From Haliea sp040222615 (GTDB lineage: Bacteria > Pseudomonadota > Gammaproteobacteria > Pseudomonadales > Halieaceae), in assembly GCF_040222615.1 (NCBI RefSeq), contig NZ_JAVKCQ010000019.1, positions 1 to 64,000 of the forward strand: a stretch of DNA of 64,000 bases, given 5' to 3'. How positions within the stretch are numbered: position 1 is the first letter of the stretch; each line of letters begins with the position of its first letter. Both the position numbers and the translations under genes were made by a program. The notes beneath the pieces were generated by a model that saw only the letters and a list, made by a program, of their open reading frames with translations, was not told the origin of the DNA and did no database searches. Positions 52,882 through 62,839 of the stretch are shown here, in pieces.

Positions 52882-54627
52882 ATGCATCAACTGAGTGGGC
52901 TGGACGCCACGTTTCTGTACGCAGAAATGAATAATTCGCCGATGCACATAGCGCCGCTGCTGATCTACGATCCCTCGACCACCGGCACCGAGCTGGTGCG
53001 GTTCAAGGACATCCTCAACACCTTTGCCAGTCGCCTGCACCGCTCGCCGGTGTTCAAGCGCAAACTGGCCATGGTTCCACTCAACCTGGATCAACCTTAC
53101 TGGGTTGAGGACGAGAATTTCGACCTGGAGTTTCATGTCCGCCATATCGCCCTGCCCAAGCCCGGTGACTGGCGGCAGCTGTCCATTCTGGTGGCGCGAC
53201 TGCACGCCCGCCCGCTGGACCGTTCCCGCCCGCTATGGGAGGCCTACATCATCGAAGGCCTGGACAATGTGGAGGGACTACCCAGGGGCTGCTACGCCAT
53301 GTTTCTCAAGATCCACCACGCGGCGATCGATGGCGCGTCGGGGGTGGAGATAATCTCGGCCCTGCACGACCTCACTCCCACCCCGCCGCCCCCCAGGCAG
53401 GAGGCGCCACCGGTCCTCGACCCGGGCCCCGGCAGGGCGGAAATGTTGTGGCGCGCCTACAAAGTGAATATGTGGGCACCGTTCCGGCTAGCTCGGCTGG
53501 TGACCGAGGGTATCCCGGCCTGGCGCCGGGTCCATCAGGGGGTCAAGGCGAAGAAGTTTCGGACCCTCGGCGACAAGGAGCGCACCCGTTTCAATGCCGC
53601 GGTCTCGCCACACCGCGTCTTCGGGGTCGCCGACTTCGATCTCGGCTTGATCCGGAAAATGAAAGACGCCGTCCCCGGCGCCACCGTGAACGATGTGATC
53701 CTGAGTATCGTCGGTGGTTCCCTGCGCAGGTATCTGCTGGACAAGGGTGAGCTGCCCGAGGGTAGCCTGGTGGCCGGCGCGCCGGTCAACGTGCGCAAGT
53801 CCGGGGATCAGGCGGCCGCCGGCAACCAGGTGTCGATGATGGTCATCGCCCTGCGCACGGACCTCGCCGACCCGCGTGAGCGCCTGCAGGCGGTGCACGA
53901 GGGGGCGGTGGGCTCCAAGGCCTACCACGAGGCGGTGGGCGCGCGCCTGATGACCGATATGACCCAGAGCCTGCCGGCAGAGCTCGCGGCGCTGGGGGTG
54001 CGCGCCGCCCTGGGCTCTGGCCTGATGGCGGGCATGAAGCCGATTTTCAACACCATCGTCACCAACGTGCCCGGGCCGCAGGTACCGCTGTATATGGGCG
54101 GTGCCCGGGTGGTGCGCAGCTACGGCCTGGGGCCCTGCATCGACAACATGGGCCTGTTCCACGCGGTGACCAGCTATAACGGGCAGATTGCCGTATCGTT
54201 CCAGTCCTGTCGGGAAATGATGCCGGATCCCGGCTTCTACGAGCAGTGCCTGTACGCCGCCTATGCCGACCTGCAAAAGGCGGTACTGGGCAAGCCGAAG
54301 AAAGCGGCGCGGCGCAAGGCACCAAAGAAAACCGCAGCGAAGGCCGGGGCAACAGTGGCGGGTAAAGCGGCGGTGGCGGCGAAGAGAACCGCCAGGACCA
54401 AGGCGCCGGCCCAGACCAAGGCAAAAGCGAAGGCCAAGGCGACGGTGTCCAAGGCCAAAACCAAGGCCAAGGCCAAAGCGACTTTACCCGCAGCCAAGGC
54501 CAAGGCGGCAGTGCCCAAGACCAAGGCGACAGTACCCAGGGCCAAGGCCAAGGCGGCAGCACCCGCGGCCAAGAGGGGCGTCCGTAGCAAAGCGGCCGTC
54601 AGGCCGAAGCTGGCCTCGCTAAAGTAA
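52882..54627 (+). CDS. Wax ester synthase/diacylglycerol acyltransferase with histone H1-like tail
   Basis: A 581-residue acyltransferase that joins acyl-CoA to fatty alcohol or diacylglycerol for storage lipid. The N-terminus LSGLDATFLYAEMNNSPMHI, the catalytic HHAAIDG (His145-Gly151) and the closing NVPGPQVPLYMGGARV and PCIDNMGLF motifs are all typical of bacterial WS/DGAT. Unusually, after Gly470 it continues for ~111 residues of almost pure Lys, Ala, Pro, Thr and Arg with repeated KAKAK and PAAKAK units, like the DNA-binding tails of PhaF, AlgP or histone H1. The core is complete, so this is an added domain and not a frameshift. Confidence 0.93.
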   Translation: MHQLSGLDATFLYAEMNNSPMHIAPLLIYDPSTTGTELVRFKDILNTFASRLHRSPVFKRKLAMVPLNLDQPYWVEDENFDLEFHVRHIALPKPGDWRQLSILVARLHARPLDRSRPLWEAYIIEGLDNVEGLPRGCYAMFLKIHHAAIDGASGVEIISALHDLTPTPPPPRQEAPPVLDPGPGRAEMLWRAYKVNMWAPFRLARLVTEGIPAWRRVHQGVKAKKFRTLGDKERTRFNAAVSPHRVFGVADFDLGLIRKMKDAVPGATVNDVILSIVGGSLRRYLLDKGELPEGSLVAGAPVNVRKSGDQAAAGNQVSMMVIALRTDLADPRERLQAVHEGAVGSKAYHEAVGARLMTDMTQSLPAELAALGVRAALGSGLMAGMKPIFNTIVTNVPGPQVPLYMGGARVVRSYGLGPCIDNMGLFHAVTSYNGQIAVSFQSCREMMPDPGFYEQCLYAAYADLQKAVLGKPKKAARRKAPKKTAAKAGATVAGKAAVAAKRTARTKAPAQTKAKAKAKATVSKAKTKAKAKATLPAAKAKAAVPKTKATVPRAKAKAAAPAAKRGVRSKAAVRPKLASLK

Positions 54628-55070
54628 GCCGGTATGAGCCCGTCGCGGAACCGGGACTGGAGGGATTGCTGGACTGCGGGCCTGGGCAGCTGGCCGCTGG
54701 CGGGAGTTCGGATGCGGCGGCAGTCGGCGGTTCGGAAGAAACCGTTGCAGGTGGTCTTGCGGATGAGACAGCTGCGGGTAATTCAGCTGCGGGTGACACC
54801 CCGCCAGCGCTGGATGCGGAAGCCATACGCGAACTGGCCCGCGAGCTCTACTGGTTCCAGGGGGCGGCGCGGGCGTGGCGCAACAGGCTGATCCCGATGA
54901 GGGCGCAGCAGGTTGGAAGCAGCTGGCTGCCCCCGGTGCAGTTGCAGGAGTGGGTACTGACGCGAGTGTAGACCAAGGTCTCCACACAGAGACCCCCGCC
55001 GGCGGTTCACTCCCCGGAGAGGGCCCGGAAAACTGCGTCCGCGAAGCCCTGCCGGACCAACTCGCCTATT
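54628..55070. other. Degraded coding sequence upstream of the HNH remnant
   Basis: About 440 bp without an intact gene. Two plus-strand frames give Ala/Gly-rich or HTETPAGGSLPGEG-like peptides of the sort found in the middle of DUF222/HNH proteins, but in frames that do not match the intact HNH end. It is best read as the decayed front of the pseudogene that follows. Confidence 0.45.
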
Positions 55071-55448
55071 CGCGGGCGGGCGCACTTTGAGGACAAACCG
55101 TGGCTGTTACCGGCCACCGCGCGACGGATCAGTTGCGATGCCTCGCTGGTGACGGTGCTGGAGGATGACGCCGGCAAGGTGCTGAACGTGGGCAGGAAGC
55201 CACGGATTGTGCCGGAACGCATCCGCCGGGCCCTGCGCGAGCGGGACGGGGTCTGCCAGTATCCCGGCTGCCAGGAATCGGAGTACGTCGACACCCACCA
55301 CATCCGGCACTGGGACGAGGGTGGGGAAACGCGGCTGGACAACCTGGTGACCCTGTGCCGGTTCCATCACCGGCAGTTGCACCGCGGATGCTTCGACATG
55401 CGTCTCAATGGCGACTCCGCGGAGATTTTGGCGCCCGCGGATTATTAG
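55071..55448 (+). pseudogene. C-terminal remnant of a DUF222/HNH endonuclease
   Basis: The open frame gives HFEDKPWLLPATARRISCD, then GKVLNVGRKPRIVPERIRRA, then a complete HNH core: RDGVCQYPGCQESEYVDTHH, RHWDEGGETRLDNLVTLC and RFHHRQLHRG. This is the typical end of the 13E12/DUF222-HNH family. The DUF222 front is missing or frame-shifted in the preceding 440 bp and the C-terminus stops early after GDSAEILAPADY. A short product from GTG 55149 is possible but probably not functional. Confidence 0.75.
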
Positions 55449-55600
55449 CCAGGGATAGCCTCGGGCTTCAGCTGCTTCTGGTCTATCCGCCAGGGGGTGC
55501 CCCCGCAGATGTCGTAGTGCGCGCAGTCTCCGGTGCAGCCGCGGCAGGGCAGGCGGGGATGGTTGGGTGCTGCCGGTGGCGGGGAAGTATTCTCTGGCAT
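55445..55600 (-). CDS. Tiny Cys-rich protein (51 residues)
   Basis: The reading frame from ATG 55600 has AGGAG nine bases upstream. The product, beginning MPENTSPPPAAPNHPRL, contains a tight Cys cluster CRGCTGDCAHYDIC and then GGTPWRIDQKQL. Four cysteines within 14 residues suggest metal or cluster binding. It is divergent from the enoyl-CoA hydratase gene and its stop overlaps the end of the HNH remnant. The family is not recognised, but the ribosome binding site and motif make a real gene likely. Confidence 0.55.
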   Translation of the reverse strand: MPENTSPPPAAPNHPRLPCRGCTGDCAHYDICGGTPWRIDQKQLKPEAIPG

Positions 55601-55755
55601 GGTTTGTGCTCCTGCTCTGCCGTCCTGTTCTCTACGCGAGTATACGGCATTGGTCGGTGTTCCGATCAACCCTCATCCGATCAGCCCTGTGCTGGACAGG
55701 TCGGTCCGGGCAGGCCAGTATCAACTACCGTCATTACCTGCCACCAGGAGTCCCC

Positions 55756-56565
55756 ATGTCCTCAACAGAAGCACCACCCTGGGTCATCGCCGAGCTGTCA
55801 GAGTCGGTACTGTGGCTCGTACTGAACCGGCCAGGGCAGCGCAACCCGCTCTCCAGTCAGATGATCAATAAGCTGCAGGAGTCTCTGGCCGCTGCAGGGG
55901 AGAATGCCGAAGTGCGGTGTATTGTCATCGCCAGTTCCGGCCCGGCTTTCTCTGCTGGTCACGACCTGCGCGAAATGGCAGTTCAGGCCGGCGAAACGGA
56001 AGCTGATTGCAGGGCCCGGATGCGCGGGATTCTGGAGGACTGCTCCCGCCTTATGCTGGACATCACCCGATCCCCCAAGGCCGTGATTGCCTGCGTCCAG
56101 GGTGTTGCCACCGCGGCAGGCTGTCAGTTGGTGGCGGCCTGTGATCTCGCCATCGCCAGCGAAGAGGCCCGTTTCTGCCTGCCCGGGGTCAACATCGGCG
56201 CCTTCTGTACCACGCCGCTGGTAGCGGTGGGTCGCAACATTCATCGCAAACATGCCATGGAACTGGCTCTCACTGGTGATCTGTTCGATGCCGAGGACGC
56301 CGTGCGCATGGGGCTGGTGAATCGTGCAGTACCGGCTGCCTCCCTGCGGGATGTCACCGAACGGCTGGCCCAGAAAATCGCGGGGAAGTCCGCCGAGGGC
56401 ATTGCCCTGGGCAAGTCGGCATTTTACGAGCAGCTTAACAAGCCCCTGTCGGAGGCCTATGCCATCACCTGCGAGCCCATGATCGACACCATGACCACTG
56501 CGGATGCCCGCGAGGGTACCCAGGCTTTCTTCGACAAGCGCCAGCCGGTATGGCCGCAGGGCTAG
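55756..56565 (+). CDS. Enoyl-CoA hydratase/isomerase family protein
   Basis: A 269-residue crotonase-fold enzyme acting on an enoyl- or acyl-CoA. The oxyanion-hole segments are SSGPAFSAGHDLREM and the CVQGVATAAGCQLVAACDLAIAS strand. The second catalytic Glu of true hydratases is not obvious in LPGVNIGAFCTTPLVA (the usual EI/PEV region), so isomerase, hydrolase or another crotonase activity is possible. ATG 55756 has CAGGAG upstream; the longer open frame has no homology. The next genes are convergent. Confidence 0.88.
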   Translation: MSSTEAPPWVIAELSESVLWLVLNRPGQRNPLSSQMINKLQESLAAAGENAEVRCIVIASSGPAFSAGHDLREMAVQAGETEADCRARMRGILEDCSRLMLDITRSPKAVIACVQGVATAAGCQLVAACDLAIASEEARFCLPGVNIGAFCTTPLVAVGRNIHRKHAMELALTGDLFDAEDAVRMGLVNRAVPAASLRDVTERLAQKIAGKSAEGIALGKSAFYEQLNKPLSEAYAITCEPMIDTMTTADAREGTQAFFDKRQPVWPQG

Positions 56566-56595
56566 CGCCGTTGCGGTGAATCTCCCGGAACCGGG

Positions 56596-57569
<974 letters not shown>

Positions 57570-57573
<4 letters not shown>

Positions 57574-58541
57574 AGGTCCCGCCAGCGAATGCAGCTGACG
57601 CTGTGGCCGTCCGCGACTGGCTCCAGTGCCGGTACCATCTCCCGGCACTGGTCCCCGGCGTGGCTGCAGCGATTCTCGAACCGGCAACCCATGGGCAGGT
57701 CGCGCAGGCCCGGCACCATGCCCTCGATAACGCCCAGGCGTGACTTGGGTACGGTATCCAGCCGCGGGATCGAATTCAGCAGGCCGCGGCTGTAGGGGTG
57801 GGCCGGACGGTCGAAGATATCGAACACCGAACCGCGCTCGGCGACCTTGCCCGCGTACATCACCACCACCTGGTCGCAGGTTTCCGCGATTACACCGAGG
57901 TCGTGGGTAATCATGATCACCGCCATACCCATCTCCGCCTGCAAGTCCTTGATCAATTCCAGGATCTGGGCCTGGATGGTTACGTCGAGGGCCGTGGTTG
58001 GCTCATCGGCGATCAGCAGCCCCGGCTTGCAGGCCAGGGCCATGGCGATCACCACCCGCTGGCGCATGCCCCCTGACAGCTGGTGCGGGTACTCGCCGAG
58101 GCGCACGTCGGGAGAGGGGATACCGACCCGGTCCAGCATGTCCGCCGCCGCCCGCAGGGCATCGGCTGGTGCGCAGATACGGTGCAGCAGCATGCCTTCG
58201 GTCAGCTGGCGGCCTATGGTATGCACCGGGTTGAGCGCGGTCATGGGCTCCTGGAAGACCATGCCAATATGACAGCCCCGGATTTTCTCCATTTCGGGGA
58301 TGGACAGCTGTGCCAGGTCGCGATCACGGAAGCGAAGGGTGCCGCCGGCGATGCGGCCCATCGGCTGCGGTAGCAGGCGCATGATGGACAACGCGGTAAC
58401 GCTCTTGCCACAGCCGGATTCACCCACGATGCCTACCGTGGCGCCAGGTTCGACGCTGAAGCTGACCCCGTCCACGGCCCGGACCAGGCCCTCATCAGTG
58501 GCGAATTCGGTGACCAGGTTGTCGACTTCCAGCAGGGCCAT
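57570..58541 (-). CDS. Oligopeptide ABC transporter ATP-binding protein (OppD/DppD type)
   Basis: A 323-residue ATPase with Walker A GESGCGKSV, signature LSGGMRQRVVIAMALA, Walker B LLIADEPTTALD and the C-terminal CRFENRCSHAGDQC pattern. Together with the following gene it replaces the single fused YejF ATPase seen in E. coli. It starts 8 bp after the stop of the substrate-binding lipoprotein gene. Confidence 0.93.
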
Positions 58542-58548
58542 CAGCGCG

Positions 58549-60525
58549 CTACTCGGCCCACTGGTCGTAAACGGTTATCGAGGGCTCGAAGGTCTTGCCG
58601 GAGCGCCGGGCGGCCAGGGTTTCCTCTTTCATCTCGCTATCGATCCAGTGCACGAACAGTTCCCCGGGGCCGTCCGAGTGCTTATAGGAGAAGCCCTCTG
58701 GATAGCGTACCCAACGCCAGTGGCCGACCCGGAAGAAGCCCTGGTAGAAGCCGGGTATGAAAGAGGCGTGGTCATGGTGTAGTGCAATCATCTGGTGCGA
58801 CAGTGCGATCATCTCCTCCCGCTCTGAGGATGCCCGGTAGCGCTCGATGAGCTGGTCCATTTCCAGCAGCGCGAACGCCTCCAGGTTGTTGGTCTGAGTC
58901 TTGGGCTGGCGCTCCGGGTTGACGCTGCCATCCTCAAGGAAGGCGCGGTCCCAGGCGTTGTCGGAGTGGTAGTGCTCCCAGAACCGGGGGTACTTCTCCA
59001 GAAAGCGCCCGAATGCGAGGAAGGAAATCTCGTGCTGTTTTTCCTGCACCTGTTTCCAGCCGACGGTGCCATCGAGAACTTCCAGGCGCAGATCCAGCCC
59101 CGCCTTGGCGGCCTCCTGGCGCAGTATGGTCAGCACGTCGCGCATGGTCTCGTAGCCGGTGGACAGATTGAAGGACAGCTTCTGCCCGGCCTCGTTGACC
59201 AGGATGCCGTCCGCGCCGCGCCGGTTGAACCCCGCCCTGGCAAAATGCTCCTGTGCCCTGGCGATATCGAACTCACGAGCTTTCAGCGTGGGGTGGGAAA
59301 ACTCCCCGAAACCGTCGTTGGCGGTGTCCAGGCGCTCGTTGTCGCCGCGGAAAAAATTCTCTATCACCATGTCCCAGTTGGTGGCGTGGGCGATCCCCAC
59401 GCGGATATCGCGGTTGTCCAGCAGCGGTTGTGCGGTGTTGATCCAGAGTCCGAAGGGTGGGCGCGGCCTCTGGTTGTGGAAGACGGTCTTGTGAATGTAG
59501 CCCGCCTGTACATCGGGGTCGGAATCGGGGAGTTTCTCATACCAGTACTCTGCCAGCCCCAGGCCGAACTGGTCGATGTCGCCTCGCTTGAAGGCCTCGA
59601 ACATTTTCGCGGCATCGCGGATGATGCTGAGCTGGATGCGGTCGGGGTTGAAGCGGTAGCGCCAGTGCTTCTTGTCGCGGGCCCACCAGTTCTCAAGCCG
59701 GGTCAGGGCGATGGAGCGGCCCTTGCGGATATCCTGGTCGCGTACGATGTACGGCCCCGGGGTCGGTTCAAACTCCCATTGGTAGCGCTCGCTGAAGTCG
59801 TCGTCCATCTGCCGGTAGAAGTGGCGGGGGACGGGACGCAGCAACACGCCCAGCTCGTCCATATCGGGCTTACGCTCTGCCATGCTGATGGAGATGGTGT
59901 GGTCGTCATAGCGGGTGATGTTGGTGTATTTGGTGCTGTAGAAGTTGTTGTACCAGGGCGCCATGATGTAGGGCGAACGGTAGAACCAGAACATGAACAG
60001 GTAGTCATCGGCAGTGATCGGTTCGCCATCGGACCAGGTCGCCGCCGGATCCAGCCTGGTATAAACGGTCTGGTTTTCCCAGTCCACCGCCCAGGACTCG
60101 GCCAGACCCGGGTACAGCTCCAGCGTTTCCGGGTGCACATGGGCAAGTGTCATGCCCACGTCATCGAGCAGGAAGGGGCGGAAGCCGCCGTTGGAATCCG
60201 GGCCGACCGTGCGCAGGGTGCGCGGGAAATCCTGCAGGGCGCCGTATTGGGTGCCACCTTTCCTGGCCTCCGGCGAGCCGATCTCCGGCAGGTGTTCGTT
60301 ACTGGTCCACTCCAGGTCGGGGGGCAGGTCAGCGGGGGTCTTGAAGCCAAAGAAGTCCGGATTGGCGGCGTAGTACGCTTCCACCTCGGCGTCGACCCCG
60401 GCCGCCGTGGCGGTTTCCGCCGCGGCACTGGTGGCCTCCCCGGCCCCGTCGTTCTCTGCCTGCCCGCATCCACCCAGCAGGAGGATGAGGCTGGCCAGGA
60501 ACAGCGTAGACAACGGTTTCTTCAT
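58549..60525 (-). CDS. Extracellular solute-binding lipoprotein (YejA-like, peptide ABC transporter)
   Basis: A 658-residue periplasmic binding protein of SBP family 5. From ATG 60525 the signal peptide (KKPLSTLFLASLILLLGGC) ends in a lipobox LLGGC, so it is a lipoprotein anchored by the cysteine at residue 20. The mature protein is close to YejA: FPRTLRTVGPDSNGGFRPFL, then the GLAESWAVDWENQTVYTRLD and WSDGEPITADDYLFMFWFY peptide-binding-fold motifs. The frame continues 81 bp upstream but without signal-peptide features. YejA-type receptors import peptides and, in E. coli, microcin C. Confidence 0.92.
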   Translation of the reverse strand: MKKPLSTLFLASLILLLGGCGQAENDGAGEATSAAAETATAAGVDAEVEAYYAANPDFFGFKTPADLPPDLEWTSNEHLPEIGSPEARKGGTQYGALQDFPRTLRTVGPDSNGGFRPFLLDDVGMTLAHVHPETLELYPGLAESWAVDWENQTVYTRLDPAATWSDGEPITADDYLFMFWFYRSPYIMAPWYNNFYSTKYTNITRYDDHTISISMAERKPDMDELGVLLRPVPRHFYRQMDDDFSERYQWEFEPTPGPYIVRDQDIRKGRSIALTRLENWWARDKKHWRYRFNPDRIQLSIIRDAAKMFEAFKRGDIDQFGLGLAEYWYEKLPDSDPDVQAGYIHKTVFHNQRPRPPFGLWINTAQPLLDNRDIRVGIAHATNWDMVIENFFRGDNERLDTANDGFGEFSHPTLKAREFDIARAQEHFARAGFNRRGADGILVNEAGQKLSFNLSTGYETMRDVLTILRQEAAKAGLDLRLEVLDGTVGWKQVQEKQHEISFLAFGRFLEKYPRFWEHYHSDNAWDRAFLEDGSVNPERQPKTQTNNLEAFALLEMDQLIERYRASSEREEMIALSHQMIALHHDHASFIPGFYQGFFRVGHWRWVRYPEGFSYKHSDGPGELFVHWIDSEMKEETLAARRSGKTFEPSITVYDQWAE

Positions 60526-60550
60526 CACAGTGACCTCAGGTAATGCATGG

Positions 60551-61618
60551 TTAACGGTAAACGGAGAACGTTCTGGGATCGAACGACTCGCGTATGGCCT
60601 CGCCAATAAAAGTGACCAGGGTGAGCAGGGCGACCAGGGTGCCGAAAGCGGAAATCACGATCCAGGGCGCGGTGCGCAGGTTGGCGGTGCCCTGTTTCAG
60701 GAGCTCCCCCAGGCTGGGCGTTGGCGCCGGCAGGCCGAAGCCGAGGAAATCCAGTGCGGTGATGGCGGAGATCGCCGCGACAATGGTGAACGGCATGAAG
60801 GTGACCAGGGTCGACAATACATTGGGCATGATGTGGCGAAAGATGATCCGCGCGTTGGAAGCGCCGATCACGCGCGCCGAGGCGATGTAGTCGCGGGATT
60901 TCTCCTTGTAGGTCTCCGTGCGCATGTAGTAGGTCATGCCGGTCCAGGAAAACAGCACCATGACCAGCAACAGGATGCCGATCCGGGTGGTCACCGCGAC
61001 ACTGGAGGGAATCACCGAGAAGATGATGATCACCATGTACAGAAAGGGTACGTTGGACCAGATCTCGATTATACGCTGCAATATGAGGTCGAAAACGCCG
61101 CCAAAGTAGCCCATGGCGCAGCCGATGGTGATGCCGATCACGTACACGCAGGCGGTAAACAGCAGGGCGAAGACCAGGGCGATGCGGGTGCCGTAGAACA
61201 GGCGCGCCAGGATGTCGCGGCTGGTGGTGTCGGTGCCCAGATAGTGCTGCTCTGCCGCGTTCGGCGGCAGGGGCCGGAAGATGCCCCCCGGGGCGTGGTT
61301 TTCGTAGGGGTTGTAGGGCACCAGCGGCAGCAGTACCCAGTTGCCCTCGTCCTGTTGCCGGAAGTGAACTTGCAGCTCCCGGTAGTTGGTTTCGTAGGCG
61401 TAGTCCAGGCCGAAATCGGTGCCGGGGTGGAAGTCGCTGTAGGTCGGGAAGTACAGCTGGCCCTGGTAGCTCACTATCAGGGCACGGCTGTTGATCAGCA
61501 GTTCGCCGAAGGCCAGCAGCACACCCAGCCCGGCAAGTAGCAAGAAGCTGTAGTAGCCGCGCTTGATCTTGCGAAAGCGCTGCAGCTTTTTGCGGGTCTG
61601 GGGGTTGAGGCTGAACAC
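60551..61618 (-). CDS. yejE: Peptide ABC transporter permease (YejE/OppC type)
   Basis: A 355-residue permease with one N-terminal helix, a ~110-residue periplasmic loop and five more helices. The loop contains SYQGQLYFPTYSDFHPGTDF and YLGTDTTSRDILARLFYGTR, characteristic of YejE. The EAA loop ASARVIGASNARIIFRHIMP contacts the ATPases. It begins 3 bp after the yejB-like gene stop and ends 25 bp before the binding-protein gene. Confidence 0.93.
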   Translation of the reverse strand: MFSLNPQTRKKLQRFRKIKRGYYSFLLLAGLGVLLAFGELLINSRALIVSYQGQLYFPTYSDFHPGTDFGLDYAYETNYRELQVHFRQQDEGNWVLLPLVPYNPYENHAPGGIFRPLPPNAAEQHYLGTDTTSRDILARLFYGTRIALVFALLFTACVYVIGITIGCAMGYFGGVFDLILQRIIEIWSNVPFLYMVIIIFSVIPSSVAVTTRIGILLLVMVLFSWTGMTYYMRTETYKEKSRDYIASARVIGASNARIIFRHIMPNVLSTLVTFMPFTIVAAISAITALDFLGFGLPAPTPSLGELLKQGTANLRTAPWIVISAFGTLVALLTLVTFIGEAIRESFDPRTFSVYR

Positions 61619-61621
61619 CGG

Positions 61622-62644
61622 CTACTGGAACCTGATCCGCGGGTCGACCAGGGCGACCAGGATGTCCGACAGGATGTTGCCAATCAGCAGCAGCAGGCTG
61701 GCGAGCAGCACCACGCCCATGACCACCGGGTAATCGCGGTCGAGAATGGCGGTCAGGCCCAGCAGGCCGAAACCGTCGATGTCGAAAATGGTTTCGATCA
61801 GGAAGGAGCCGGAGACCAGCAGGGTAATGTTCTGGCCGAAGGTGGTGGCGATGGGGATCAGGGAGTTCCTGACTGCGTGGCGGGTGACCGACTGGCGGAA
61901 GGACACGCCCTTGGCCACCGCGGTGCGGATGTAGTCGGCGGCCAGGTTATCCATCAGGTGGTTCTTCAGCAGCAGGGTCACCAGGGCAAAGCTGCCGACC
62001 AGATAGCAGACCAGCGGCAGCGCCGAGTGGTGCAGCAGGTCCAGCAGCTGTTGCCCCGGACCCAGGTCGTGGAAGTTGTAGCTGACAAAGCCGCCCATGG
62101 GAAACCACTCCAGGCGGACGGCAAAGAACAGGATCAACAGGGAACCCAGGGCGTAGCCCGGAATGGCATAGCCGATGAAAATAAGAATTGAACTGACGTT
62201 GTCGACGAAGGTGCGATGGCGTATGGCCTTGAGGATGCCCAGCGGAATGCACACCGCGTAGGTCAGCACCAGGGTCACCAGCCCGTAGTACAGTGATACC
62301 GGGAAGCGCTGCTGGATAACGTCCCAGACCGGCTCGTTGTAGCGATAGGAGGAGCCCAGGTCACCCTGCACCACCTTGCCAAGCCAGTGGGCGTAGCTTT
62401 GCAGGACCGGCTTGTCGAAGCCGTAGTAGGCGCGCAGCCGGTCCAGCTGCGCCTCGGAAATGGCCATGCCCTGCCCGGCCATTTGCGAGCCACCACCACC
62501 GGTCATGCTCATCTGCTGAGTTTCCATGATCGCCCGTTCCAGCGGCCCGCCGGGTACCAGGCGGGTGATGGCGAATACGATGATGGTGACACCGATCAGC
62601 GTGGGGGGGACGAGCAAAAGGCGTCGGAGGAAATAGTCGCGCAT
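61622..62644 (-). CDS. yejB: Peptide ABC transporter permease (YejB/OppB type)
   Basis: A 340-residue permease, first gene of the minus-strand operon. It has the OppB start (YFLRRLLLVPPTLIGVTIIV), the GGPLERAIMETQQMSMTGGG segment typical of YejB, a DLGSSYRYNEPVWDVI loop and the EAA motif RTAVAKGVSFRQSVTRHAV. Six membrane helices are expected. Gene order yejB-yejE-yejA-oppD-oppF differs from the E. coli yejABEF order and has the ATPases as two proteins. Confidence 0.93.
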   Translation of the reverse strand: MRDYFLRRLLLVPPTLIGVTIIVFAITRLVPGGPLERAIMETQQMSMTGGGGSQMAGQGMAISEAQLDRLRAYYGFDKPVLQSYAHWLGKVVQGDLGSSYRYNEPVWDVIQQRFPVSLYYGLVTLVLTYAVCIPLGILKAIRHRTFVDNVSSILIFIGYAIPGYALGSLLILFFAVRLEWFPMGGFVSYNFHDLGPGQQLLDLLHHSALPLVCYLVGSFALVTLLLKNHLMDNLAADYIRTAVAKGVSFRQSVTRHAVRNSLIPIATTFGQNITLLVSGSFLIETIFDIDGFGLLGLTAILDRDYPVVMGVVLLASLLLLIGNILSDILVALVDPRIRFQ

Positions 62645-62839
62645 GCTGTTGCCGGTGGGGCCCCTGTGGAGGTTCTGCCTGCATGTGGGTGGATCAGCTC
62701 AGCGGTCGATGGTGCCACAAAGCGACCGCGGGGCAAAGCGGGAAGGGTGCGCCTGCATCCGCTGTTGTCCAAGATGCGTACTGTTAAGCGGAGCGCTACT
62801 GGAGAGGGCCTGGCGCAGAGGGCAACGAGGACAATTGAC

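Noticed and set aside
58966..60543. 525-residue plus-strand open frame opposite the solute-binding protein gene
   Set aside because: Antisense shadow with Val/Gly/His-rich composition and no family resemblance.
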